A stretch of 37,878 nucleotides of DNA from an uncultured Clostridia bacterium (GTDB taxonomy: Bacteria > Bacillota > Clostridia > TANB77 > CAG-465). Below are positions 24,710-32,835 of the stretch, piece by piece. The stretch's first letter is position 1; each line of letters begins with the position of its first letter. The stretch is taken from assembly GCA_944383035.1 (NCBI GenBank), contig CALWOE010000008.1, positions 1-37,878 of the forward strand. The letters run 5' to 3'. The position numbers were made by a program, and so were the translations under genes. The notes beneath the pieces are model-generated. The model did no database searches and was not told where the DNA came from. It was given only the letters and a program-made list of their open reading frames with translations.

Positions 24710-25204
24710 ATGGATTCATTTGATAAAAATTCTATAAAAGAAAAGCTTGAAACTATAGACATCATGAATAAATTTGATATAAAATATATATCCTATGAAA
24801 AAAATGATACAATACTTCTTGGTTTCCTATTTGCAAAACTAGCAAAAAAAGGATCTGTTTTTGTTTTAAACGGAGAACTTGGGAGTGGAAAAACAGTTTT
24901 TATGAATGGCTTTTGTGACTTTTTTGGTATAAAAGATCAAGTATCAAGTCCAACTTTTACCATTGTAAATGAATATAACAGTAAAAATACTGATGATATA
25001 ATTTATCATTTTGATGTATATAGAATAAAAAGCGAAGATGAATTTGAAGCTGATATTGGTCTTGATTATTTCCAAAATGGTATATGTGTTATTGAATGGG
25101 GTAATATTATAAAAAATTTACTTCCACGAAAAACTATATATTTGGATATAACAAAAGATGATAAAAATGAAAATACTAGATATTTTCATATTTATATGAA
25201 ATAA
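24710..25204 (+). CDS. tsaE: tRNA t6A biosynthesis ATPase TsaE
   Basis: 164 aa. TsaE is the ATPase partner of TsaB-TsaD in making N6-threonylcarbamoyladenosine at tRNA position 37. Walker A is GELGSGKT (55-62), followed by SPTFT (80-84), HFDVYR (100-105) and EWG (129-131), all family hallmarks. About 20 extra residues precede the usual N-terminus. I keep the first ATG because GGTGAT sits just upstream and no later Met has a ribosome site. The leader is very short. tsaB follows after 13 bp. Confidence 0.93.
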   Translation: MDSFDKNSIKEKLETIDIMNKFDIKYISYEKNDTILLGFLFAKLAKKGSVFVLNGELGSGKTVFMNGFCDFFGIKDQVSSPTFTIVNEYNSKNTDDIIYHFDVYRIKSEDEFEADIGLDYFQNGICVIEWGNIIKNLLPRKTIYLDITKDDKNENTRYFHIYMK

Positions 25205-25217
25205 AAAGGAGGTCAAA

Positions 25218-25925
25218 ATGAATATACTAGCTATCGATACTACAACAAGAAATGCTTGCGTATTTTTAAAATATAAAGATGAAGTAATTGAAAAAAATAT
25301 TGAAAACAATATTACTCATTCTGAAAAGCTATTACCTTTAATAGATGATGTTTTAACTAAAAAAAACATTACACTTGATGATATTGATATGTTTTTTGCA
25401 ATAAATGGACCTGGTTCTTTTACTGGTATCAGAATTGGTCTTGCAACTATTAAAGCTTTTGCACAAGTAAAGGAAAAGAAAATATTTTGTGTACCATCAA
25501 CAGATTTAATGGCATATTCTATGTATAAGTCTTTAAATACTGATACTCCCCAATATATTGTCCCTATAATAAATGCAAAAAATGATAGGGCATATTATGG
25601 AATATATGAAATTAAAACTTTAAATAAAAAAATAAATATTGAAAAAATTAAAGAAATAAATAATGATTACATTGATTTAGCAAAAGAAGATATTGAAAAT
25701 TTTGCAAAAGAAAATAAAATAAGTAATTTAAAATATATAACTGATACATCAGATTTTGATACATATATTAAAGATAGACTTTTACTTTATCCAAAACCAT
25801 CTATGCTAATCACATTATATGAAGATCTTTTAAATAAAGATAAATATATTTTTGATGCATATACTTTAAATGGATATTATGCACGTAAATCTCAAGCAGA
25901 AAGATTAAAAAATGAACTTAAATGA
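25218..25925 (+). CDS. tsaB: tRNA t6A biosynthesis protein TsaB
   Basis: 235 aa ASKHA-fold protein, inactive partner of TsaD in the t6A complex. N-terminal MNILAIDTTT, HSEKLLPLID (about 34-43) and GPGSFTGIRIGL (64-75) are diagnostic. Ribosome site AAAAGGAGG. Its 3' end overlaps rimI by 14 nt, so the two are coupled. tsaD is not in the window. Confidence 0.93.
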   Translation: MNILAIDTTTRNACVFLKYKDEVIEKNIENNITHSEKLLPLIDDVLTKKNITLDDIDMFFAINGPGSFTGIRIGLATIKAFAQVKEKKIFCVPSTDLMAYSMYKSLNTDTPQYIVPIINAKNDRAYYGIYEIKTLNKKINIEKIKEINNDYIDLAKEDIENFAKENKISNLKYITDTSDFDTYIKDRLLLYPKPSMLITLYEDLLNKDKYIFDAYTLNGYYARKSQAERLKNELK

Positions 25926-26361
25926 TATAAAAATTATACCTATGAGTATAAATAATATTGATAAAGTAAAAGATATTGAAACAGATCAAAATATAAATAT
26001 ATTATCAAAAGAAAGTATTTTAAATGATATAAAAGATGAACATTCTTGCTATTTTGTTGCAATATTAGATAAAGAAATAGTAGGATATATTGCATCAAGT
26101 ATAGTAATTGACAATATGGATCTTGAAAGTATAGTAGTAAAAAAAGAATATCAAAGAATGCATATTGCATCTTACCTACTTGACTTTTTATTTAATCTTG
26201 CAAAAAAGAAAAATGTTGTAAGTATTTTTCTTGAAGTTAGAACATCAAATATTAAAGCACAAAATTTATATAGAAAATATGGATTTGAAATAATAAATAT
26301 TAGAAAAAAATATTATAAAGACAATTTAGAAGATGCTTTTATAATGAAAAAAGATTTATAA
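25912..26361 (+). CDS. rimI: GNAT N-acetyltransferase, RimI-like
   Basis: 149 aa GNAT-fold acetyltransferase; RimI acetylates the N-terminal Ala of ribosomal protein S18 and is often encoded beside tsaB. Seen: GYIASSIVIDNMDLESIVV, the acetyl-CoA loop YQRMHIASYLL (the usual Gly of QxxGxG/A is His), and EVRTSNIKAQNLYRKYGF. Position in the tsaE-tsaB operon supports RimI, but the exact substrate is inferred. Confidence 0.85.
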   Translation: MNLNDIKIIPMSINNIDKVKDIETDQNINILSKESILNDIKDEHSCYFVAILDKEIVGYIASSIVIDNMDLESIVVKKEYQRMHIASYLLDFLFNLAKKKNVVSIFLEVRTSNIKAQNLYRKYGFEIINIRKKYYKDNLEDAFIMKKDL

Positions 26362-26396
26362 CACTTAAAGTAAATTTAGGTGTTATTTTTTATTTT
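26360..26396 (+). terminator. Terminator of tsaE-tsaB-rimI
   Basis: 10-bp stem with two G-U pairs (26360-26369 with 26375-26384) and a T-rich tail; the stem overlaps the rimI stop codon. Confidence 0.7.
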
Positions 26397-26444
26397 ATAT
26401 TATTATTTTATATATTATATTTTTGTTACTTTTTTTAAAAACAG

Positions 26445-26473
26445 TTGAATAATGTTTTTATTTATAATACAAT
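26445..26473 (+). promoter_or_regulatory. Promoter of the Lon-family protease
   Basis: TTGAAT, 17-nt spacer, TACAAT. Confidence 0.65.
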
Positions 26474-26532
26474 ATTTATGAAATATGTAATCATAATTTA
26501 TTACAAAGGAATAAAAGGAGATTGATTAACTG

Positions 26533-28968
26533 ATGAAAAAAATAAAAGAATTAAAACCAAGTGATTTAAAAAGTAATTTTAAAGAAGAACTTTTTGATTT
26601 TAAAGACACATCAAAATTAGAGCCATTTAATGGAATAATTGGTCAAGAAAGAGCTTTAAATGCTATAAGTACTGCTATGCAAATTCCACAAAAAGGATTT
26701 AATTTATACGTAGCAGGTCAAATTGGTATTGGAAAAACATCTTATGCTCTATCTATTGTAAATAAATTAAGTAGTACAAGACCTGTACCTAATGATTATT
26801 GTTATGTATATAACTTTGAAAATCCAAATCAACCTATAGCAATTTCTTTAGAAGCTGGTATGGGCTCTGAATTTAAGCAAGATATGAATAGATTTATAAC
26901 AAAACTTTTAGCAAGACTTTCTAAAGATTTAAGTGGCGATATGTATGAAAAAGAAAAGAAAACTATATTAGATAGATATCATATGACAAAAGAAAAACTA
27001 ATTAAAGAATTTGATAAATCAACTTTTGAACAAGGATTTAAAGTTAGAAATACTGAAAATGGTATATACTTCTCTCCTGTTCATAATGGTGTTATATTAA
27101 ATGAAAAAGATTTTAATTTACTAGATGATAAAACTAAAAAATACTTTGAGGATAAAAGTCCAAAAATCCAAGAACAAACAATGCAACTTTTAAAAGAACT
27201 AGACTCAATAGATAAAAAGTCTGAACAAGTAATTGCACAATGGGAAGAAAATTTAACTACATTTGCAGTAACACAATGTATGAGTGATCTTAAAATAAAA
27301 TACAAGAAAAATTTAAAAATTCAAAACTTCTTGTATTCTGTACAAAGTGATGTTGTAAAAAATGTTGAATTTTTCAAGCAATATGAACAAAACCTAAAAA
27401 AACAAAAAATGCAAAATGATAAACTTCAAAGTCCAAATTCATATATGCAAATGCAAATGTTAAAAAATCAAGCTAAGCCATATGATAATTATAGAGTAAA
27501 TCTACTTGTTGATAATGATAGATTATTCCATGCTCCTGTTGTAGTATGCAAAAATCCAAATTACTTTGATCTTTTTGGTAAACTTGAATTTGAAACAAAT
27601 AATACTGGTGTTAAAACAAATTATATGATGTTAAAACCAGGACTATTCCACAAAGCAAATGGTGGTTATCTAATTATAAACATACGTGATTTATTAAGTA
27701 GTGCTCCTACTTGGGAAGCATTTAAAAGAACAATTAGAAATCAAGAATTATCAATAGATAGCTCCAGAGATATATCTCAACCAGTTACTATTGCAAGTTT
27801 AAAACCAGAAGCTATTCCAATTGATGTTCAAGTAATTTTAATAGGATCTGAATTACATTATCAAAAACTATGTGCATCTGATGTAGATTTCAAAAAATTA
27901 TTTAAAGTAAAAGCTGACTTTGATGAATATTATGTAAGAAATAAAGAAAATACAGAAAAACTTATAAGATTTATTGCATATATTTGTAAAAAACATGATT
28001 TACTTGCCTTTGATCCATCTGGTGTAAAAGAAATAATAGAATATAGTTCTAGATGTGCAAATGATAGAAATAAACTTACTGCTATAATGCAAGATATAAC
28101 TGATTTATGTATTGAATCAAATTTTGTTGCTAAATCAAGTAGAAAAAAAGTAATAACTGAAAAAGAAGTTAAAAAAGCACTTGAAACAAAAATTGTAAGA
28201 TTTTCTAAATACAGTGATCATCTAAACAATATGATCTCAAGAGGAGATATTATAATCTCAACTGATGGTAAAAAAATTGGTCAAATTAACGGTCTAACAG
28301 TAATTGCAACTGGAGATGCAACATTTGGTCATCCAGTAAGAATAACTGCAAATACATTTATAGGTAAAAATGGTGTTGTAAATATTGAACGTGAAGTTTC
28401 AATGAGTGGAACAACACATTCAAAAGGTGTATATATTCTATCTGCATATATTGGTGAAAAATATGCACAAGATATTCCTTTATCACTTACTGCAAGTATT
28501 TGTTTTGAACAACTATACAATGGCGTTGATGGTGATAGCGCTTCATCTACAGAATTATATGCTATCTTATCTTCTCTTGCATCAGTTCCAATTAAACAAA
28601 ATTTGGCTGTTACTGGTTCAGTAAATCAAAAAGGAGAAATACAACCTATTGGTGGTGTTAGTGAAAAAATTGAAGGATTCTTTAAAGTATGTAAAATAAA
28701 AGGATTAAATAAAGAAAATGGAGTTATCATTCCTATACAAAACGTAAAAAATCTAACACTTAGTGATGAAGTATTAGAAGCAATTGAAAATGGTGATTTC
28801 CATATCTACCCTATTTCTACTGTTGATGAAGGTATTGAACTTTTAACTGGTGTTGAAGCTGGTGAAATGGATGAGAATGGTAATTACAAAGAAAATACTA
28901 TAAACTATTTAGTTCAAGAAAAACTAAAAAAATATGCTAAAAAAAGTTTAGAATTTTCTAAAGAATAA
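26533..28968 (+). CDS. Lon-family ATP-dependent protease (LonB/YcbZ type)
   Basis: 811 aa, without the N-terminal substrate domain of classical LonA. Walker A is GQIGIGKT (62-69), followed by a long helical insertion (about 130-310). ANGGYLIINIRDLL is the Walker B region, then the LonB-type lid, then the S16 protease domain. The catalytic dyad is Ser669 (GDSAS) and Lys712 (GVSEKIEG), 43 residues apart as in E. coli Lon. It belongs to the AAA_32/Lon_C group with E. coli YcbZ. Predicted cytoplasmic, as no membrane segment is seen, unlike archaeal LonB. Ribosome site GGAG lies 12 nt upstream. It is monocistronic. Confidence 0.92.
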   Translation: MKKIKELKPSDLKSNFKEELFDFKDTSKLEPFNGIIGQERALNAISTAMQIPQKGFNLYVAGQIGIGKTSYALSIVNKLSSTRPVPNDYCYVYNFENPNQPIAISLEAGMGSEFKQDMNRFITKLLARLSKDLSGDMYEKEKKTILDRYHMTKEKLIKEFDKSTFEQGFKVRNTENGIYFSPVHNGVILNEKDFNLLDDKTKKYFEDKSPKIQEQTMQLLKELDSIDKKSEQVIAQWEENLTTFAVTQCMSDLKIKYKKNLKIQNFLYSVQSDVVKNVEFFKQYEQNLKKQKMQNDKLQSPNSYMQMQMLKNQAKPYDNYRVNLLVDNDRLFHAPVVVCKNPNYFDLFGKLEFETNNTGVKTNYMMLKPGLFHKANGGYLIINIRDLLSSAPTWEAFKRTIRNQELSIDSSRDISQPVTIASLKPEAIPIDVQVILIGSELHYQKLCASDVDFKKLFKVKADFDEYYVRNKENTEKLIRFIAYICKKHDLLAFDPSGVKEIIEYSSRCANDRNKLTAIMQDITDLCIESNFVAKSSRKKVITEKEVKKALETKIVRFSKYSDHLNNMISRGDIIISTDGKKIGQINGLTVIATGDATFGHPVRITANTFIGKNGVVNIEREVSMSGTTHSKGVYILSAYIGEKYAQDIPLSLTASICFEQLYNGVDGDSASSTELYAILSSLASVPIKQNLAVTGSVNQKGEIQPIGGVSEKIEGFFKVCKIKGLNKENGVIIPIQNVKNLTLSDEVLEAIENGDFHIYPISTVDEGIELLTGVEAGEMDENGNYKENTINYLVQEKLKKYAKKSLEFSKE

Positions 28969-28973
28969 AAAAA

Positions 28974-29008
28974 ACAACAAACTATAAATTGCTCTTATAG
29001 TTTGTTGT
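28974..29008. terminator. Strong bidirectional terminator
   Basis: Perfect 14-bp stem (28974-28987 with 28995-29008) flanked by an A-run and a T-run, between convergent genes. Confidence 0.9.
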
Positions 29009-29015
29009 TTTTTTA

Positions 29016-29588
29016 TTACAAGCTATCTATACATTTCTTAATAAAAATATTCATATTTGTTTTTTTGGATTTTTCAAAAAGTTCCAATAATTTCTTTACT
29101 TGATCTAAATCCGTCTCTCCTCTATTGACTGGAAAAATTTCTTCATATATTTTTCCTTTTTCTCTATTATTTGGAATTTTACTTATTAATTTTAAATCAT
29201 ATAATACATAATCTAAATTTATTTCATTCCATATTGGGATTATGTATTGACTTAACCAATGTTTTTTAAACATTTCACCAGATTTGTATTTTTCTATATT
29301 ATCTTGTGTAGTATCATCTAAATCCATTATTGGCATAATGAAAAAATTTTTTAACTTACTTTTTTCTTCTTCTATAATATAATTCTTTTTTAACAAAGTC
29401 TTGTTTTTAAATATGTTATTATTTAATATATTCATTATACTATCAATTTGTATACTAATTTTCCCATTTTTTAATGAATATATTTCTATTGGCAAATGTA
29501 GATTACTTTTTATATGTTCTGCTAGTAAAAGTTCACTTTTACCATGTGCGATAACTACTCCTTTACAGTAGTTAAGTCTCTTTTCCAA
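29016..29588 (-). CDS. TOPRIM-like partner of the AAA ATPase (AbiL/RloB/PARIS-like)
   Basis: 190 aa. VVIAHGKSE (Glu19) and IMPIMDLDD (Asp89, Asp91) resemble the Glu and DxD metal-binding motifs of TOPRIM nuclease folds, as in RloB/AbiLii and the OLD family. TTG start with GGAG 9 nt upstream. It overlaps the ATPase gene by 17 nt, implying coupling. ATPase plus small TOPRIM protein is the layout of the AbiL/RloAB and PARIS anti-phage modules, so a defence effector is likely. Sequence similarity to any one of them is too weak for me to assign it. Confidence 0.6.
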   Translation of the reverse strand: MEKRLNYCKGVVIAHGKSELLLAEHIKSNLHLPIEIYSLKNGKISIQIDSIMNILNNNIFKNKTLLKKNYIIEEEKSKLKNFFIMPIMDLDDTTQDNIEKYKSGEMFKKHWLSQYIIPIWNEINLDYVLYDLKLISKIPNNREKGKIYEEIFPVNRGETDLDQVKKLLELFEKSKKTNMNIFIKKCIDSL

Positions 29589-30939
29589 CTATTTCTTCTC
29601 CTTTTTTATACTCTTCTAGAACATATTTAATCTCTTCAAAATCTACATATGTTGTATTAGGTATTCCTCCAAAAACACCTTTGAAATATAAATCACGAAT
29701 ATTATGATTTTTTTGTATTTTAATCCCATATTCTTTAATTGTATGTATATTTTTGTTTCCTTTAAAATCTGTTGATAAAATATAAATACACTCTTTAGGT
29801 AAAATTTCTAATAATAAGGTATTATGTGTTGTTATTATTAACTGACCAGTTATTTCATCTTTTATGGATAATATAATATTTTTCATTAATAAATCATGTA
29901 TTCCATTATCTATTTCATCTATAATAACAGTCTCACCCATTATTGCACCAATTAAAGTATCAAATTCCTCAATTATTCTTTTTGTACCTTCTGATTCAAA
30001 TTCTATCGGTATGGATTTTAAATTACCACCTATTATTTTATTGAAAAATAGTTTATAATAAATTTTATCTAATTCTTTTTCTTCAATTATATACTTAACA
30101 CTTTTTATATCTGCATATGCTTGAGTAAAAAATATATTTAATACTGTTTCATATTTTTTTATTTCTTTTATTTTATCCTTAGAGACAATTCCAGATTTTA
30201 AATCTAATAATAAACTTTTTTTCATATAGTTATCCGGAAGAAATTTAAAAAACCATTTATTAACATGTACGGTCATAGATATTAATTTATCAATAATATT
30301 AAATAATTTATATGATATATTACTATTAATATATTCTTCATTTTTATCTTTTAATTCAAAATTAAGTAAAGATAAAAATGAATATTTTCCCCAATATTTC
30401 TCAATATTTTCTTCTAATTCTATATTATATTTTTCATTAACAAATATATTATTATTTAATTCTTTTACAATATTTTTCCCTGATTTTAATAATTTAAAAT
30501 AATAACCATTTTGTTTATTTACAAAAAAATATAACTTTTCTTCTACAATTTCTTTATTAAATCTTATATAATAAAATCCTTCTTTATCGCCAATCTTTAT
30601 TCCATACTCTATTTCTGTATCTTCTTTTTCATTTAACATTCTATACTCTTCTAAATTTAAAGTTAATTGCCATATTGGTTTAAAATCTATTGGCACATTA
30701 TCTATCATTTTATTTTTTAATTGAAAAAATTCTTTTGGTAAAGTATTCCAAGTTACATCAAAAGCTCTTGATATAGTTACTTGTTGTAAAAATTTAAATA
30801 ATTCAACTAAATTTGTTTTTCCACTTCCATTTTCACCATATATAGCAATAAAATCGTTTGTTTTTTTCTTTGTCTTTTTCAAATTTAACTCTATATTTTT
30901 TAATGATTTAAAATTCTTAGCCTTAATATATGTAAACAT
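29572..30939 (-). CDS. AAA family ATPase (AAA_21, RloA/AbiLi-like)
   Basis: 455 aa ABC/SMC-type ATPase. Walker A is GENGSGKT (35-42). A long helical insertion lies in the middle. Walker B is VIIDEID (338-344), then TTHN (370-373, H-loop), and FKGVFGGIP near the C-terminus, typical of the RloA/AbiLi group. Its likely role is to sense infection and control the coupled TOPRIM-like protein. It has its own promoter with an inverted repeat over the start of transcription, as expected for an autoregulated defence module. Family call is firm; defence role is inferred from the pairing. Confidence 0.85.
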   Translation of the reverse strand: MFTYIKAKNFKSLKNIELNLKKTKKKTNDFIAIYGENGSGKTNLVELFKFLQQVTISRAFDVTWNTLPKEFFQLKNKMIDNVPIDFKPIWQLTLNLEEYRMLNEKEDTEIEYGIKIGDKEGFYYIRFNKEIVEEKLYFFVNKQNGYYFKLLKSGKNIVKELNNNIFVNEKYNIELEENIEKYWGKYSFLSLLNFELKDKNEEYINSNISYKLFNIIDKLISMTVHVNKWFFKFLPDNYMKKSLLLDLKSGIVSKDKIKEIKKYETVLNIFFTQAYADIKSVKYIIEEKELDKIYYKLFFNKIIGGNLKSIPIEFESEGTKRIIEEFDTLIGAIMGETVIIDEIDNGIHDLLMKNIILSIKDEITGQLIITTHNTLLLEILPKECIYILSTDFKGNKNIHTIKEYGIKIQKNHNIRDLYFKGVFGGIPNTTYVDFEEIKYVLEEYKKGEEIVGKET

Positions 30940-30956
30940 ATAAAATACCTCCTTTT

Positions 30957-30972
30957 TATATCATTTGATATA
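30957..30972 (-). promoter_or_regulatory. Possible operator of the ATPase/TOPRIM pair
   Basis: Perfect inverted repeat TATATCA-TT-TGATATA between the -10 box and the ribosome site. Confidence 0.4.
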
Positions 30973-31001
30973 ATTTTATAACATTTTTAGCTAAAAGTCA
31001 A
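30973..31001 (-). promoter_or_regulatory. Promoter of the ATPase/TOPRIM pair
   Basis: TTGACT (31001-30996), 17-nt spacer, TAAAAT (30978-30973). Confidence 0.65.
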
Positions 31002-31084
31002 ATATATTTAATACATTTTGTATGATTATTATTAAACTTATATATATATATATATTATATGCAATATATATCATCTAATATAAT

Positions 31085-31116
31085 AAAAAATCTTGAAACA
31101 TTTAATTTCAAGATTT
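31085..31116 (-). terminator. Terminator after the 159-aa membrane-anchored protein
   Basis: Perfect 11-bp stem (31116-31106 with 31098-31088) with T-run on the minus strand; a T-run also exists on the plus strand. Confidence 0.8.
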
Positions 31117-31159
31117 TTTTGCTATTATTTTTTATTAAATTAATTTTATTTTACAATGT

Positions 31160-31639
31160 TTACTTAACACTAAAAGAATATGCATTTGCAACATCTAAAG
31201 TAGTTGTAACTTCAACTTCTTTTTCCTCATTTGGTTCTAAATCTGATATATAACTATTTATACTACCATATTCATTACCAGATTCTGTATAAAATACTAT
31301 ATTAATTTCTTTTCCAATATACATCTCATCAGATAAATTTTTAACTTTTAATTTTATTTTTGTTTCATTTGCATCTGATGATAATTCTTCCATATTTATT
31401 GATAATTCTTCATATAATACTTCTTCTTTCATTTTATCTGATATATTTATCTTTTTATCATTTTCTAATTTTACATTTTCTGTATTTGTCATATCTATAT
31501 CATTAGTTACATTTTTTATATCTGTTTCATTTGTAGATGCTTTATAAAACAAAAAGATTAATATACAAACTACAATTATAACTATCAAAGAAACAACAAT
31601 AATTAAATTTTTTTTAGATTTTTGATTACTATCTTTCAT
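31160..31639 (-). CDS. Membrane-anchored protein with extracellular beta-sandwich domain
   Basis: 159 aa. Basic N-terminus, one membrane helix (about 11-32), a polar linker, then a beta-rich domain (about 75-159) with KIKLKVKNLSDE, EINIVFYTESG and SDLEPNEEKEVEV. The pattern 'conserved strand, then (S/D)LxPNExxxV' resembles FxLYD/DUF-type extracellular domains common in Firmicutes lipo- and membrane proteins. Function unknown. Ribosome site AGAGGGG, own promoter and terminator, so it is monocistronic. Confidence 0.75.
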   Translation of the reverse strand: MKDSNQKSKKNLIIVVSLIVIIVVCILIFLFYKASTNETDIKNVTNDIDMTNTENVKLENDKKINISDKMKEEVLYEELSINMEELSSDANETKIKLKVKNLSDEMYIGKEINIVFYTESGNEYGSINSYISDLEPNEEKEVEVTTTLDVANAYSFSVK

Positions 31640-31703
31640 ATAAATCCCCTCTTAAAAAATATATAGTACAATAAAACACATATACTGTTTAATACACATT
31701 TTT

Positions 31704-31733
31704 ATTATACTATATATTTATAATTTTTTTCAA
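31704..31733 (-). promoter_or_regulatory. Promoter of the 159-aa membrane-anchored protein
   Basis: TTGAAA (31733-31728), 18-nt spacer, TATAAT (31709-31704). Confidence 0.65.
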
Positions 31734-31756
31734 TATTTTTAAATAAGAAAATTATA

Positions 31757-32241
31757 TTATAGTTTATTTATCCATTCATCAATTTTTTCCATTGGAATTA
31801 AAAGTTTATCTCTTTCATTAGAATTTGCTGAAAATAACAAATCAAGTTCTCCTTTTATATTTGAATTTTTAAGTAAAGTTTCATAATCTTTAAGAGAATG
31901 TCCTATCCATCCAGCATTTGAACTTGCAACAATAACATCTTTTCCTGATAGATCATAATCTTTTAGAAATCTTTTCATAACAGGTGTTATTGAGTACCAC
32001 CATGTACCAGTGATTAAAACTATTTTATTGTATTGATTTAAATCTTTATCAATATTTTCTATTTCAACATCTCTTTTAATATCATTATTTTGCCACTCTT
32101 CTACAACTTCATCATAATCACTTGAAAATGGAACTTTTGGCTTTAGCTCTAAAATATCAGCATTTAATTTTTTTGTACATAGTCAGCAATTTTTTTACTA
32201 TTTCCTGAGAAACTATAATATATAACTAAAATATTATTCAT
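31757..32241 (-). pseudogene. Flavodoxin, interrupted by a 1-nt frameshift in an A run
   Basis: The minus-strand start MNNILVIYYSFSGNSKKI (ATG at 32241, AGGAGG upstream) is a flavodoxin FMN-phosphate loop of the Flavodoxin_4 type. The frame stops at codon 26 after seven A (32174-32168). With eight A the frame continues (VQKKLNADILEL...) through ITGTWWYSITPVMKRF and ends at the stop at 31757, giving a normal 161 aa. It has a good promoter and ribosome site. It is either a real inactivating or slippage mutation or a sequencing error in a homopolymer. Confidence 0.8.
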
Positions 32242-32263
32242 TTTTTATTCCTCCTATAAATCT

Positions 32264-32292
32264 TTTATATCATATATAATAAAATTTATCAA
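32264..32292 (-). promoter_or_regulatory. Promoter of the flavodoxin gene
   Basis: TTGATA (32292-32287), 17-nt spacer, TATAAA (32269-32264). Confidence 0.6.
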
Positions 32293-32298
32293 AAGAAA

Positions 32299-32327
32299 AA
32301 AGGTATGAAATAAAATCTCATACCTTT
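32299..32327 (-). terminator. Terminator of the small membrane-protein pair
   Basis: 10-bp stem (32327-32318 with 32308-32299) and T-run on the minus strand; overlaps the stop codon of the 70-aa gene. Confidence 0.8.
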
Positions 32328-32538
32328 ATAAACATAAACCTAAAAATAAAATAATAAAAATAATAGTCATACAAATAAATTCAAAATAGCATTTTAACTT
32401 AAATAATGAAACTTCTATTAAAAATATTGATAAAACAAAACAAGTTTTGTTTATTGCTTCATTATCTAAAATAGAAAAAATGAGTAATCCTATACCAATT
32501 AAAAGGATCATTGAATACTTATGTTCTTTGTTGTTCAT
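32326..32538 (-). CDS. Small integral membrane protein (70 aa)
   Basis: Nearly all hydrophobic after a short polar N-terminus; two or three membrane helices. AAGGTGA precedes the ATG, the stop codon lies in an intrinsic terminator, and the 39-aa gene lies 25 bp upstream. These signals suggest a real gene despite its size. Family unknown. Confidence 0.6.
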   Translation of the reverse strand: MNNKEHKYSMILLIGIGLLIFSILDNEAINKTCFVLSIFLIEVSLFKLKCYFEFICMTIIFIILFLGLCL

Positions 32539-32563
32539 ATTTTCACCTTGAATGTCACAAATA

Positions 32564-32683
32564 TTACTTTTTATTTTTTCTTTCTAAAATTTTTGAAACT
32601 AATATAATAGGAATTAAAATTGGTACAACAACAATTGTGTTTGTACTATTGTTTTTCTTTTTTATTTTCTTTTTGTTTTTCAT
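32564..32683 (-). CDS. Lys-rich single-helix micro-protein (39 aa)
   Basis: Encodes MKNKKKIKKKNNSTNT followed by one hydrophobic segment (about 17-29) and a basic tail. ATG at 32683 with a strong AGGAGG site. It lies 25 bp upstream of the 70-aa membrane protein, so the pair probably shares one transcript. A small membrane peptide; role unknown. Confidence 0.55.
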   Translation of the reverse strand: MKNKKKIKKKNNSTNTIVVVPILIPIILVSKILERKNKK

Positions 32684-32804
32684 AAAAACTCCTCCTAAAT
32701 CATTAATAATTTTAAATAAAAAACTGACAATTTATTAAACTTATGTCACAATTTTTATGTAACATATATATTATACCATTACTTATACAATAAATCAAGA
32801 AAAA

Positions 32805-32835
32805 AATAAAGCTAAAGCTAAGCTCTAACTTTATT
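32805..32835 (-). terminator. murE terminator
   Basis: 14-bp stem with two G-U pairs (32835-32822 with 32818-32805) followed by T-run; overlaps the murE stop codon. Confidence 0.75.

Noticed and set aside
31021-31084. Long TA run as a possible phase-variable tract
   Set aside because: It lies between a terminator and a promoter, not within a promoter spacer or coding frame, so a switching role is unsupported.
32511-32738. Plus-strand open frame of 75 aa
   Set aside because: Antisense to the 39-aa micro-protein, which has a clear AGGAGG site on the minus strand; the plus frame has none.
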